Below are positions 8,098 to 16,077 of a stretch of 64,000 nucleotides of DNA, in pieces; positions within the stretch are counted from its first letter, which is position 1, and the number at the start of each line of letters is the position of its first letter. The DNA lies in assembly GCF_900129905.1 (NCBI RefSeq), contig NZ_FQXG01000003.1:363771-427770 (forward strand), read 5' to 3'. The position numbers and the translations under genes are program-made. The notes beneath the pieces were generated by a model. The model ran no database searches, had not been told where the DNA came from, and saw only the letters and a program-made list of their open reading frames with translations. This stretch comes from Ferrimonas marina. GTDB taxonomy: Bacteria > Pseudomonadota > Gammaproteobacteria > Enterobacterales > Shewanellaceae.

Positions 8098-8115
8098 AAT
8101 ATACTATCGTATACC
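8098..8115. promoter_or_regulatory. AATATAC-N4-GTATATT operator copy ahead of recA
   Basis: Reads AATATAC-TATC-GTATACC, 32 bp upstream of the recA start. No CTGT-N8-ACAG SOS box is seen here. Confidence 0.7.
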
Positions 8116-8205
8116 TTCAAGGTCAATAATTAATCATTGCTCGGTTGTTGATTGTCGCCAGGTTAAGTAGTGTGGGTGGCAGGAAAACTCCGAGGGTAGT
8201 TGGTT

Positions 8206-8541
8206 ATGCAGCAGGCAAGGGCACTCAACAAGTGCGAGATCCGTATCATGCAGATGATGTACGATCGCCGTGCTGATGGGCTACCGGACTTTGATGGGAA
8301 TAGTCAGGTGGACACCCTAAACCGATTACTTGAGAGGGGGTTGGTATCTCCCCTGGGTGACGGGACCTACTACCTCAGTGATGGGGGTCTGGTGGCGTTG
8401 TTGGGCTTCTATCGTGATACCTACAACCTGGGCACAGGTGACGAAAAGTTGTTCTGGGACTCGGGCAATCGAGTTTGGGTGGTTCGGCCGGTTGGCGGGC
8501 TCTGGGAGGTTGAGCATGTGGAGGGCCCCTCTGAGGGTTAG
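8206..8541 (+). CDS. Small protein with winged-helix-like N-terminus
   Basis: 111 residues from ATG 8206; a TTG at 8200 is an alternative. Residues 1-60 (ALNKCEIRIMQMM, then LNRLLERGLVSPLGDGTYYL) look like a winged-helix unit: helices, then a beta hairpin rich in Gly. The C-terminal part is beta-rich with several Trp. It is divergent from recA, so it may share its control region. DNA binding is inferred from the pattern only. Confidence 0.6.
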   Translation: MQQARALNKCEIRIMQMMYDRRADGLPDFDGNSQVDTLNRLLERGLVSPLGDGTYYLSDGGLVALLGFYRDTYNLGTGDEKLFWDSGNRVWVVRPVGGLWEVEHVEGPSEG

Positions 8542-8893
8542 AGGATTCAGTGCACGGCAGGGTCTTTGGTGGACAGCATCGGCTAGGAAAGCCGGATTGC
8601 TAAGGTGCCGCTAGGCTTGGGTTGATCGTGATGTTCCATAGGGATAAGTTGTAATCAGGGTGAGGACGCGAACGGCTGCGCGCTCACCGACGGCTATAAA
8701 CGCCTTAGCCGCCGCGGCCCCGGGTACTCGTACTTGGGGCCGTATTACTTTCTCCAGAGGCTAACCCAGTTCGGTTTATTTATAACACCCATAACGTGTT
8801 AATTTTTCAATTATTTTGATTAGTTGTTTACACTGATTTCCCCTTCTGATACTCCTTAGCGCCACAGTGAATTTTTAAGGGGTTAGCTGGGTT
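8542..8893. other. Gene-free control region upstream of the repressor gene
   Basis: 352 bp without a supported gene. The right third is AT-rich and holds a possible promoter, TTTACA at 8827 and GATACT at 8848 with 15 bp between. It also contains GTGTTAAT and TGTTTACAC, a loose inverted repeat that could be an autoregulatory site of the repressor at 8894. Confidence 0.4.
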
Positions 8894-9559
8894 ATGAAAG
8901 AGGAATTAGTTGGTGTTTACGCGTTTCGTCGCAATAACTTGATTAAACTCCGTGATGAGCGATTTGCGGGTTCACAAAGAAAGCTTGCTGAAGCGCTCGG
9001 GATAAAACCACAGAATATTAGCTGTTATTGCCGGGGGGTGAAGCCTATGGGGCCTCGCCGTGCTCGGGAGATAGAAAAGACCTTTAATCTCGGTACGGGG
9101 GAGATGGATCGTGAAGTAACTGTAGTGGATCGCCAGCAAAGCGAGTTGCCTGTCATGGCAGCCAGTGAGGCTCTGGATTGGCTCGGGTGTGACCACGGCA
9201 ATTGTGTTCCGGAAAGCACGAACAGGGCGCCGGCGGTAGGGGAGCATCTACCGGGGTCGTTTTATCTGGTGTTGGAGGATGATGTGGATAGTCAGCTGGC
9301 TCGCAGTGGTGACTGGTTGCTGATGACCGCCGGCGAACCGAAAAATTGCAGTAGCAAGATGCTGGTATACGCAGCAGTTGAGGGTTACAGGCCGATGTTG
9401 TGTTGGTACCGCCGCCAGCTGGATAAGGTCGATCTGTGGAACGACAGCTTCAAGAAAAGCTTTGATGCTCGACAAGTAGGGGTGCGGGTAGTTGCTTACG
9501 GGACGACAACCATTAGGCCACACCGCACTATGGGTTTTGCGGTGCGGCCTGGGCAATAG
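8894..9559 (+). CDS. XRE-family repressor with degenerate LexA/CI-like C-terminal half
   Basis: 221 residues. Residues ~12-66 form a Cro/CI-type helix-turn-helix (RKLAEALGIKPQNISCYCRG). The C-terminal half follows the S24 fold layout (SFYLVLEDD, then GDWLLMTAGEP, then VGVRVVAYG), but the usual GDSM nucleophile motif reads DDVD and no Lys general base is evident. It should therefore not self-cleave. Such proteins act as lysogeny-type or plasmid repressors. AAGGGG lies 11 bases before the ATG. It is a candidate, not proven, binder of the window's operator. Confidence 0.75.
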   Translation: MKEELVGVYAFRRNNLIKLRDERFAGSQRKLAEALGIKPQNISCYCRGVKPMGPRRAREIEKTFNLGTGEMDREVTVVDRQQSELPVMAASEALDWLGCDHGNCVPESTNRAPAVGEHLPGSFYLVLEDDVDSQLARSGDWLLMTAGEPKNCSSKMLVYAAVEGYRPMLCWYRRQLDKVDLWNDSFKKSFDARQVGVRVVAYGTTTIRPHRTMGFAVRPGQ

Positions 9560-9562
9560 CTA

Positions 9563-10177
9563 TCAGTGCTTGCGAGCCGGGGCAGGCAAGCACAGGGTCT
9601 TTGGATGCTGGTTGATAGCAGGAAGGACATGGCGTTTATTCAGCGAGATCTTAAACTGGCTCCAGCCGAACGGAGTCGCGTAGACCACGGTGACAAGGCC
9701 TGTGCCCGTTGCGGGTAGTTCCGCGAGGCATTTGATATACCGTTCACGCAGTGACTCAATCGGTAACAAATATCGGGGGTCGCGGAGCCAATGGGCCAGG
9801 CAAAGTACTCTGGTGCCGTCGAGGTTACAGAGTTTGGCAAACTCAGGGGTATTTTGAGATGGGTTAAAGGTCTGGGTTTTCTCGCCGACACCCAGGGATA
9901 CCTCCACAAAGGTTTTACGACGGTTGAGGGCAAGATCAACTCTGCCTTTGGTCTGATTAGTGCGGCTTCTAACTGGCACTTCACTCTCAACGTAGTATCC
10001 CTCCTGTGCTAAGCGAGACACGATCCCACGCACAAAGGGTGCCTCTCGTCTTTGGTGTTTTTTGGTGGGAACCATGGAGTGTTCTGATGCGCGCATCAGC
10101 TCTTCACTGATGAGCCTATTCAGCGTTCCGATTTGGCAGTGTCTGGAGTTTTGGTTGTTATTACGAGTAAGGGTCAT
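9563..10177 (-). CDS. Possible PD-(D/E)XK nuclease-fold protein
   Basis: 204 residues from the ATG at 10177, picked because GAGGCC precedes it; the frame is open further upstream. The core EGYYVESEVPV, then GRVDLAL, then KTFVEVSLG, follows the E...D...(E)xK layout of restriction-like nucleases, although the last Lys is Ser (EVS). Nuclease activity is therefore uncertain. The N-terminus is basic and Asn-rich. Base composition upstream is clearly more AT-rich than in the surroundings, suggesting separate arrival. It is convergent with the repressor at 8894, with three bases between stop codons. Confidence 0.65.
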   Translation of the reverse strand: MTLTRNNNQNSRHCQIGTLNRLISEELMRASEHSMVPTKKHQRREAPFVRGIVSRLAQEGYYVESEVPVRSRTNQTKGRVDLALNRRKTFVEVSLGVGEKTQTFNPSQNTPEFAKLCNLDGTRVLCLAHWLRDPRYLLPIESLRERYIKCLAELPATGTGLVTVVYATPFGWSQFKISLNKRHVLPAINQHPKTLCLPAPARKH

Positions 10178-10394
10178 AGTGAAGGCCTCAAAATGTTGAT
10201 GGAGTACTGAGGCTAGGCGAGGAAAAATATAATGCAAGGCTGTCCGGTGAAGAAAAAATAAATTTCTCTTGCCGTTGTTCTTTATTGGTGACCCCGTGGC
10301 TGATGTGGGCATCGCCTTTTAATATAAAAATGACGGGTTAAATTGTAAATAATTGATAATTTAAAGATGAGCAAATGCAGCAACTTAAAAATAA

Positions 10395-10431
10395 AAGAAT
10401 TGTTGAGATAATTTAAAATTCAACAATTCTT
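10395..10431 (-). terminator. AT-rich rho-independent terminator
   Basis: AAGAATTGTTGA pairs perfectly with TCAACAATTCTT over 12 bp, followed on the minus strand by TTATTTTT. It ends the minus-strand gene at 10449. Confidence 0.8.
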
Positions 10432-10448
10432 ATATGAAAAAACTGAGT

Positions 10449-11810
10449 TTATCGCCCAAGCTCGGCCTGGGCTTGTCTGGCCTTCTTGCCCTTCTTGATT
10501 AGGAACTCTGGATTCGGGGTGTCCTCTGGTACCTCTTCAAAGTCCTTGCAGCGGTTGATCGCCGTAAATTTGGTGCCCTTGTACTCCTTGTGATGTGCAA
10601 GGGTGCCGGTCAGATGGTAGTGCTTGCCGACCTCAAGATCTGGTGCGCTGCTTGGGGTGGTGAGCCATTCGAACGTCCTGCCTCCGCTGTCTCGGAAGGT
10701 CAATCGGAGCTTGTCCCCGTCATGAAAGTTGTGAAGACGTGATTTGGTAAGTTTAAGCGCCAATCGCCCGCGCTGTTTCAGTTCGCCGTAGTGCTCGTTG
10801 AGCAAGGTGGCCGCGTCTAAGGCTTGCTCCTTTTGCTTCTCCATGTCCCGCTGGTAGCAGCTGGGCAGTGACGCCAGCAGGCCGACCTGGAAGTTGTGGT
10901 TGCGGTCATTGAGGTCGATGGCCGCCACGCTCGCTAGCGAGCGAGCATTGGCAACGAAGTTGTTGGTGCTGTCGGAGCTGCGGTAATGGGCAATCACCGC
11001 TTCCGCGTTGCTCAGATGCGGGTGCGCCTCGCCCCGGTGATGGGCTTGCATTAATTCAGCCACCGGCTTGCTGGGACTTTGGATTTCGTTAAGGACTGCC
11101 AGCTTGGTGGGCGTCCGAGAGGCAGATTTGTGGAAGCCGTTGCGCTCGGTTTCCAGTGAGGCAATGGCCAGCAGCAGTTTGGTGTCGACGTAGCGAGCCG
11201 CCCGCTGGGTGGGCTCGTAGCCGGGATCGTCCATCTTGGACAAGTCCAGGAACAAGGCCTGAGTGTCCGCCATCAGCGCCAGTTTGTTCAGTGAGCCCGG
11301 AGCGATGAAGTCGTCCACGCAGGTCGAACCGATCTGTTTGGCTTCGCCGGAGTTGATGTCCTGCAAAAGGTAGGTGGTCTTGCGGTTGCGCAGGGTGGAG
11401 CAGTGCTCGCAGTTGGGCTTTTGCTGGTGCAGATCCAGTCCGAGTTGCTCAAGCCGCTCTTCGCCTTGGGTGCCAAAGGGCTTAACCAGGTTAACGGGTT
11501 GGCCTTCCGGGTCCTTTTCGTGCTCAATCTTGGCCAGGGCCAGCCATTGTTGGTTGTCTTGGCCTGAGAGTTGCGGCCATTCGCCTTCCAGTGTGGCCCG
11601 GCGTTTGCGGATCTGAATGACCTGCTCGTGGTAAGGCTCGCCAGGTTCTATCTTGGTGAACTGGGTCACGTCCTCCAGCCTCTCCTCGTCGGAGACGGTG
11701 AGCACCGGTGGCTGTAGCCCCAATTTACGTGCGCGCTTGGCCAGTTGATTTATCTTCGTCATGAGCCAGCTGAGCATGTCGGTGTCTACCCAAAATGTCC
11801 TGCGTTCCAT
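10449..11810 (-). CDS. Zn-binding and OB-fold-like protein of plasmid/phage type, unknown function
   Basis: 453 residues. CEHC at 134-137 followed by RNRKTTYLLQD and QIGSTCVDDF (Cys164) forms a three-Cys motif found in unknown phage and plasmid proteins, probably a zinc site. Residues ~345-430 (RLALKLTKSRLHNF, then DKLRLTFRDSGG, then HYHLTGTLAHH) look like an OB-type beta barrel, suggesting nucleic-acid binding. The ATG at 11810 follows GGGGA. The C-terminus is Lys-rich. A role in replication or DNA processing is inference only. Confidence 0.75.
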   Translation of the reverse strand: MERRTFWVDTDMLSWLMTKINQLAKRARKLGLQPPVLTVSDEERLEDVTQFTKIEPGEPYHEQVIQIRKRRATLEGEWPQLSGQDNQQWLALAKIEHEKDPEGQPVNLVKPFGTQGEERLEQLGLDLHQQKPNCEHCSTLRNRKTTYLLQDINSGEAKQIGSTCVDDFIAPGSLNKLALMADTQALFLDLSKMDDPGYEPTQRAARYVDTKLLLAIASLETERNGFHKSASRTPTKLAVLNEIQSPSKPVAELMQAHHRGEAHPHLSNAEAVIAHYRSSDSTNNFVANARSLASVAAIDLNDRNHNFQVGLLASLPSCYQRDMEKQKEQALDAATLLNEHYGELKQRGRLALKLTKSRLHNFHDGDKLRLTFRDSGGRTFEWLTTPSSAPDLEVGKHYHLTGTLAHHKEYKGTKFTAINRCKDFEEVPEDTPNPEFLIKKGKKARQAQAELGR

Positions 11811-11925
11811 TCCCCGGGCCTCTTAGAAGGGTCTCCTTCCATTTTACCGCCGCTGGGAGTGGGGCTGGTGGAACCGGCGACGGTCGAGTGGGGCACGGCG
11901 TGGCGACGGGGGTGCTGCGGTACGG

Positions 11926-12966
11926 TCAGATGGGATGGTGCTGACGAATGAGGGCAAAGCGTGGCTTGCCGATAAGTCGGCCCAAGCTGGTCCGCCAGTT
12001 GGCGGCATAGTGATCCTGGGCTTCACGGGTAAGCAGTTCGATGCTGTGATCGCTTAACAGCGCCAGCACCTCATCATCTGTGCCAAGCCGAGCCAGGGTA
12101 AGGACCATCCGTTTCGGCTCTAGCCTGGCGGCGCGCAGCAGCAACGCGTCAAAATCAAGATTGCGGCAGTACAATGCCCGGCTGGTGTCGCTGGGCTGGA
12201 ACTGCATCCCGATGGCAAAGTCGGCGATGGAGGTGGCACGGATCCGCAAGATGTCGGTGATGATCTGCAACTCTGTACGAGTGTCGAAGTAGCGCGCCGG
12301 TCGCAGGTGCCCTTGCTGTTCGTGGATCAACTCAAGCACCAGGCTGAGTGTGATCCTGTGGTGAGTAAGGACCTGATCGACCTCGTAGACGCTCAACTGG
12401 AGGTGTTGTGCCAGGCCGCCGCGGGTGTGGATGTCTTGGCCCGCCATGTAGTCGGCGAGGCCCTGATCCCCCTGTTGTAGGGCGTAGGCCAGGGCGAGTG
12501 GAAGACCAAAGCTTGGCCCAAGCGCAGCGGAAATCGCTTTCTTCACCTGCTGCCATTGCACGCGGTGAAGACGCAGAGCGTGACGTACGGTGCGTTCCGG
12601 CACCTGGAGATGTTCAGCGAGTGCTTCAATGGTGCGGATCCCATGCTCGACGCAGAAGGCTTTAAGTTCCACTTCTGAGCCCAGTGCCTGGTGAACAGGC
12701 TGTGCTGGCGCAGAGGCGGTAAGGGTCTGGGTCGGGTCGGTGGTGGTGGGGTTGCGCTTTTCAAGGTGTTCAAGGATCTGATGCCAGTCCATGCCCAGGT
12801 TGAGCAGTGCCGAGCGAAGGTGGGCCGTGGTTAGGCCAAGGTGCCGGGCGGCGCCTGAGAGGCTGTGGAGGTTGTTGGCCTCCAGGTAGCGGCAGAACGC
12901 CATGTCGGTTGTGAGCGCCTGGTAGCGCAGTTTGTCGCTGGCAATCTGCCCGGGTCGTTTGGCCAC
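11926..12966 (-). CDS. Tandem helix-turn-helix protein, paralogue of the 14739 protein
   Basis: 346 residues from GTG 12966, chosen for AAGGAAGA just upstream; an ATG at 13029 is open but lacks a site. The protein repeats an HTH-like unit several times (GAARHLGLTTAHLRSALLNLG, split by linkers; EALAEHLQVPERTVRHAL; GLAQHLQLSVYEVDQVL), spaced by about 70-80 residues. The C-terminal 150 residues align collinearly with the 14739 protein (KRMVLTLARLGTDDEVLALL against MLLPITFARLAPVDDVIAHF). It is probably a DNA-binding protein recognising a long or repeated site. Function unknown. Confidence 0.75.
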   Translation of the reverse strand: MAKRPGQIASDKLRYQALTTDMAFCRYLEANNLHSLSGAARHLGLTTAHLRSALLNLGMDWHQILEHLEKRNPTTTDPTQTLTASAPAQPVHQALGSEVELKAFCVEHGIRTIEALAEHLQVPERTVRHALRLHRVQWQQVKKAISAALGPSFGLPLALAYALQQGDQGLADYMAGQDIHTRGGLAQHLQLSVYEVDQVLTHHRITLSLVLELIHEQQGHLRPARYFDTRTELQIITDILRIRATSIADFAIGMQFQPSDTSRALYCRNLDFDALLLRAARLEPKRMVLTLARLGTDDEVLALLSDHSIELLTREAQDHYAANWRTSLGRLIGKPRFALIRQHHPI

Positions 12967-13075
12967 ACGCTCTTCCTTGATCGTGGTGTATCTGGAAAAG
13001 CTACCGAAAACCCAACCCCTTAGCAACAAGGCGTCAGGGGTCGGGTGCTAGGGGGCTCGGGGGGAAGTATGGAGA

Positions 13076-13603
13076 TCAGCGCATGGTGCCCAGTCGCAGC
13101 TTTCCGGAGGGTTGGTAAGCCTGTAAGGTCGCAAAGTTCACCTGGGCATGGACCTGCTGGGCGTGGCGATTGTGTGCCTGTAACTCGGAGGTGTCGATGA
13201 CCAGCAGCAGGGTGGAGCAGCGGCGGGCTACCTCTTTGTCCATCTTGGTAAACGGCTCGTGCTGGCAGGCACTGGCAAAGCGTTGATGGGCGGAGAGCCA
13301 GGTGAGCATCATCAGGTGGCGCTCGGAGTTGATCTGCTGATCAAGGTCGGTGGCGTGACGGTAGTAGTCGTCAGTCCCCGGCTGGCTGCGTTCAGTGAGC
13401 CGAGCCGTCGACAGCAGTTGGCGGAAGTAGCGGCGGTGGCCGGCCGGGTACAGCAGGTAATCAAACGCCTGCTCCGGCAGTGCCAGCAGCTCTTCAGCTG
13501 ATTGCGCGTTGGGTTTGGCGGCGTGGGACCAGGGTGACAGTGTAGTGCAGCCAGTAATGGCAAAAGAGGACAGCAGCAGGGCTGCCAGGGCGAGCTTTTT
13601 CAT
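13076..13603 (-). CDS. Small lipoprotein of unknown function
   Basis: 175 residues. MKKLALAALLLSSFAITGC is a textbook lipoprotein signal with lipobox ITGC (Cys19), so the mature protein should be lipid-anchored in the envelope. The mature part is helical and His/Gln-rich. Two further Cys lie near residues 113 and 129. It lies just upstream of the tandem-HTH gene on the same strand. No family recognised. Confidence 0.8.
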   Translation of the reverse strand: MKKLALAALLLSSFAITGCTTLSPWSHAAKPNAQSAEELLALPEQAFDYLLYPAGHRRYFRQLLSTARLTERSQPGTDDYYRHATDLDQQINSERHLMMLTWLSAHQRFASACQHEPFTKMDKEVARRCSTLLLVIDTSELQAHNRHAQQVHAQVNFATLQAYQPSGKLRLGTMR

Positions 13604-13864
13604 ATCGACGTCATTATCCGTGGATCAGGACTCAGGATTTTTCAACGTGTGACACGATACACGAACAGGCCTTGGGGCTTCAAGGTGGGGCATTGGAGTG
13701 AGTGCCGAGTTGGTATCGCAGGTATTAATTATGGGGTTTTAATGTTTTGCAGTGCATTGCTGTGGCAAGGTAGTCATTGAACGACATTTGTGAGGAATGG
13801 GCTTGCACTGCACCTCAGAAAGCCCTACGGTGAGCGGCAACGTTATGCTGTAGTGAAATTTTTT

Positions 13865-14581
13865 ATGCACCCTTACCTTGCGAGTTTGCTGGAAGGTAAC
13901 ATTCCTGAGGCGGCCCCCGTTGAGTTCCAAAAGCCGCCAAGCTTCCCTGACTACGCCAAGTCGATGGGGTATAGCTACGATCAAATCGCCGATCCGGCGA
14001 TGGCCGATGAGATGCTGTCGTTGCGGTTGGAGTTCCAGAAGATCGAGTTCGATCATGCGCTCAACAGTGGCTACGCATTCGAACTTAAGCAATCCGCTGC
14101 CACTCTGGGTGCTTATTCCACGGTGACTAAGCCGCTGTGTGCCCAAGTGGCCGCTAGGTTACAGGGCAAGCGTGTGTTGGAGATCGGTGCCGGTCGGGGG
14201 TTTATGGCTAAGGGTCTGGCGGAGTGTGGCATCGAGGTGACGGCCACCGACTCGCAATTGTGGGACAGTATGCCCGCCATCTATGACGTAAAGCAGATGG
14301 GGATGGAAGAGGCGGTGAAAGCGCATGGCCCCAGTCATGATGTACTGATGGTGATCTGGCCTTTTCGCCGTTCGCCACTAAAAGCGGTATTCCGGGCCTG
14401 GCATGCGCTGAAAGGTGAGAAGGCCTTTGTGGTTTACTGTGGCGAGGATGGCGGTGGGGCAACCGCCGGCTATGCCGCATTGTCGCTGTTGGAGCCCGTT
14501 GAGTCGTTGCTCGGTTGGATTGATTACCCGACATCCCCCTACCTGAAAGATGATATCGGCGGTTACAGAGTGGTGATCTAA
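13865..14581 (+). CDS. Class I SAM-dependent methyltransferase
   Basis: 238 residues from ATG 13865; the frame is open from GTG 13790 and GTG 13853 is also possible, and no start has a convincing Shine-Dalgarno. Motif I VLEIGAGRGFMAKGLAE is near residue 105, with acidic TATDS as motif II, typical of the Rossmann-like methyltransferase fold. The motif IV region (DVLMVIWPF) lacks an NPPY-type signature, so DNA-base methylation is unlikely. Substrate unknown. It is divergent from the lipoprotein at 13076. Confidence 0.8.
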   Translation: MHPYLASLLEGNIPEAAPVEFQKPPSFPDYAKSMGYSYDQIADPAMADEMLSLRLEFQKIEFDHALNSGYAFELKQSAATLGAYSTVTKPLCAQVAARLQGKRVLEIGAGRGFMAKGLAECGIEVTATDSQLWDSMPAIYDVKQMGMEEAVKAHGPSHDVLMVIWPFRRSPLKAVFRAWHALKGEKAFVVYCGEDGGGATAGYAALSLLEPVESLLGWIDYPTSPYLKDDIGGYRVVI

Positions 14582-14738
14582 TCTCCGTGGCGCCGGTGGC
14601 ACCAGTGCCCACCGCGGGTCTAAACGGTGTCTCGATGAAGCCCTTTCTTTAGCCGCACTGAGTTGCTAAAGTCGGTCCCGTTAAAACCTGAAGCTGGCAC
14701 GTTGGTTGTTCGCCGGCAAGGTTGTTCAGGGAGTGGAC

Positions 14739-15611
14739 GTGAGCAATTTAGCGGTAAATTATCTGCAGCAGGCGGGGGAGCACCCGGTGCTGGCAAGTCG
14801 CAGTAACCTCTTGAAATACTGCAGTGAGAATACGGTGCCGACGCTGGTGCACCTGGCCAAAGACATTGGCGTGTCGCCGCAGGCGGTGGGCCAGGTCCTG
14901 CGTGAGCGGGGCATTCAGTGGATGGATTTGCGCCGGGAGTTGGTGGATGAGAGTGGCATGGTGCTGTTCGAGCGCACCCGTCCATTGGGCGACGACTTTG
15001 AGGACGCCATCGCCGGCGGGCTGGACTCCCTCGCTGACTTCTTTGTTGAGCAGGGCTTTGGCTCGACCCTGGATGCGGCGCGTAAGTTGGGGTACTCCAA
15101 CGAGGAGTTATTGGGCCGTCGCCTGCGCAAGCGGGGGATCCCCTCCAAAGCGCTCAAGCGCAAGGTGCAACTGCTGGCCGGTACCGACAAAGGGGTGGGC
15201 TATTTCACCTTGGTGTCGCTTGATCAGATCCGCCAGGATGCGCTGGTTAACCGGGCCGTCAATCTCTCCGGCTTTTGCGAGTCCATGGGCATGGTGCGTT
15301 CTTCGGCGATGTCCGGCGCTAAGGAAGCGGGCCTGGACTTTGACCGGGATGTGCTTTGGGCGATCGCCCGGCGGGAACCGATGTTGCTGCCGATCACCTT
15401 CGCACGCTTGGCGCCGGTGGATGATGTGATCGCCCATTTTGCTGAACAAGGCGGCGTGACCGGTTTGCGGCGGGCGTTGCAGGCGCAGTGCGGCCAGGCC
15501 GACAAGCAGGATTGGTGGTTGAAGAAGTACCTGGGTGGCGAGCGATTCCAGCGCCTGGCGGATGGGTTGTCGGCTGCTCTGGATAGCCCAGAGAGTGGAG
15601 TGGAACCGTGA
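14739..15611 (+). CDS. Tandem helix-turn-helix protein, paralogue of the 11926 protein
   Basis: 290 residues from GTG 14739, preceded by AGGGAGTGGAC. HTH-like units are VHLAKDIGVSPQAVGQVLRE and AARKLGYSNEELLGRRLRKR, with a third more divergent unit around LSGFCESMGMV. The C-terminal half aligns along its length with the minus-strand protein at 11926, so the two are old duplicates now on opposite strands. Its stop overlaps the GTG of the next small gene by four bases, implying translational coupling. Confidence 0.75.
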   Translation: MSNLAVNYLQQAGEHPVLASRSNLLKYCSENTVPTLVHLAKDIGVSPQAVGQVLRERGIQWMDLRRELVDESGMVLFERTRPLGDDFEDAIAGGLDSLADFFVEQGFGSTLDAARKLGYSNEELLGRRLRKRGIPSKALKRKVQLLAGTDKGVGYFTLVSLDQIRQDALVNRAVNLSGFCESMGMVRSSAMSGAKEAGLDFDRDVLWAIARREPMLLPITFARLAPVDDVIAHFAEQGGVTGLRRALQAQCGQADKQDWWLKKYLGGERFQRLADGLSAALDSPESGVEP

Positions 15612-15829
15612 ACAAAGACCCGTTATTTGAGTGCAGCAAAATCCGCCAGGCCGCTGCGCAGGCCATGGCCCGAAGTCAGGCCATGGGCAGTGAACAACCC
15701 TTGAAGCTCAAAGGCGCATTGCATCGCTCTGCCAGGCGGTTGCCCCGGGGCGAACGGCGCCAGGGTGTTGGCTACCTGATGCCCTTTGTTGAGGACATCA
15801 CGTTGAGCTTCGCTCCCAGGCGTAAATAA
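15608..15829 (+). CDS. Small basic protein coupled to the tandem-HTH gene
   Basis: 73 residues, starting at GTG 15608 in the overlap GTGA with the preceding stop. The product is Arg/Lys/Gln-rich with no membrane segment. Tight coupling suggests an accessory partner of the 14739 protein. A strong terminator follows at 15849. No family recognised. Confidence 0.65.
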   Translation: MNKDPLFECSKIRQAAAQAMARSQAMGSEQPLKLKGALHRSARRLPRGERRQGVGYLMPFVEDITLSFAPRRK

Positions 15830-15848
15830 CACCGCCTTGAATCCCCCT

Positions 15849-15882
15849 GGGCCCCGGTCATGTCAATGACTGGGGCCCTTGC
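15849..15882 (+). terminator. Terminator-like hairpin with 13-bp stem
   Basis: GGGCCCCGGTCAT pairs with ATGACTGGGGCCC (one G-T pair) around a four-base loop, followed by TTGCATTT. It closes the 14739-15829 operon. Confidence 0.75.
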
Positions 15883-16077
15883 ATTTGGGGTCGCTATCGG
15901 ACACCATCATTACAGGGTAAGAACCTAAGGGCGTTAGCCTTTTAGAACCTTGCTAGGTTTGGTGCCGGCCAGAACAGCGTTGACCCACGAAGACTCGATA
16001 CACCCCGCAATACCCTCATTTTTCACCACCTGTGCGTGGTGTTAAACCGGCCGCTCCACGCATTGGAGGTGTCACCT

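Noticed and set aside
8098-8115. Standard E. coli-type LexA box ahead of recA
   Set aside because: No CTGT-N8-ACAG is present; the site matches the window's own palindrome instead.
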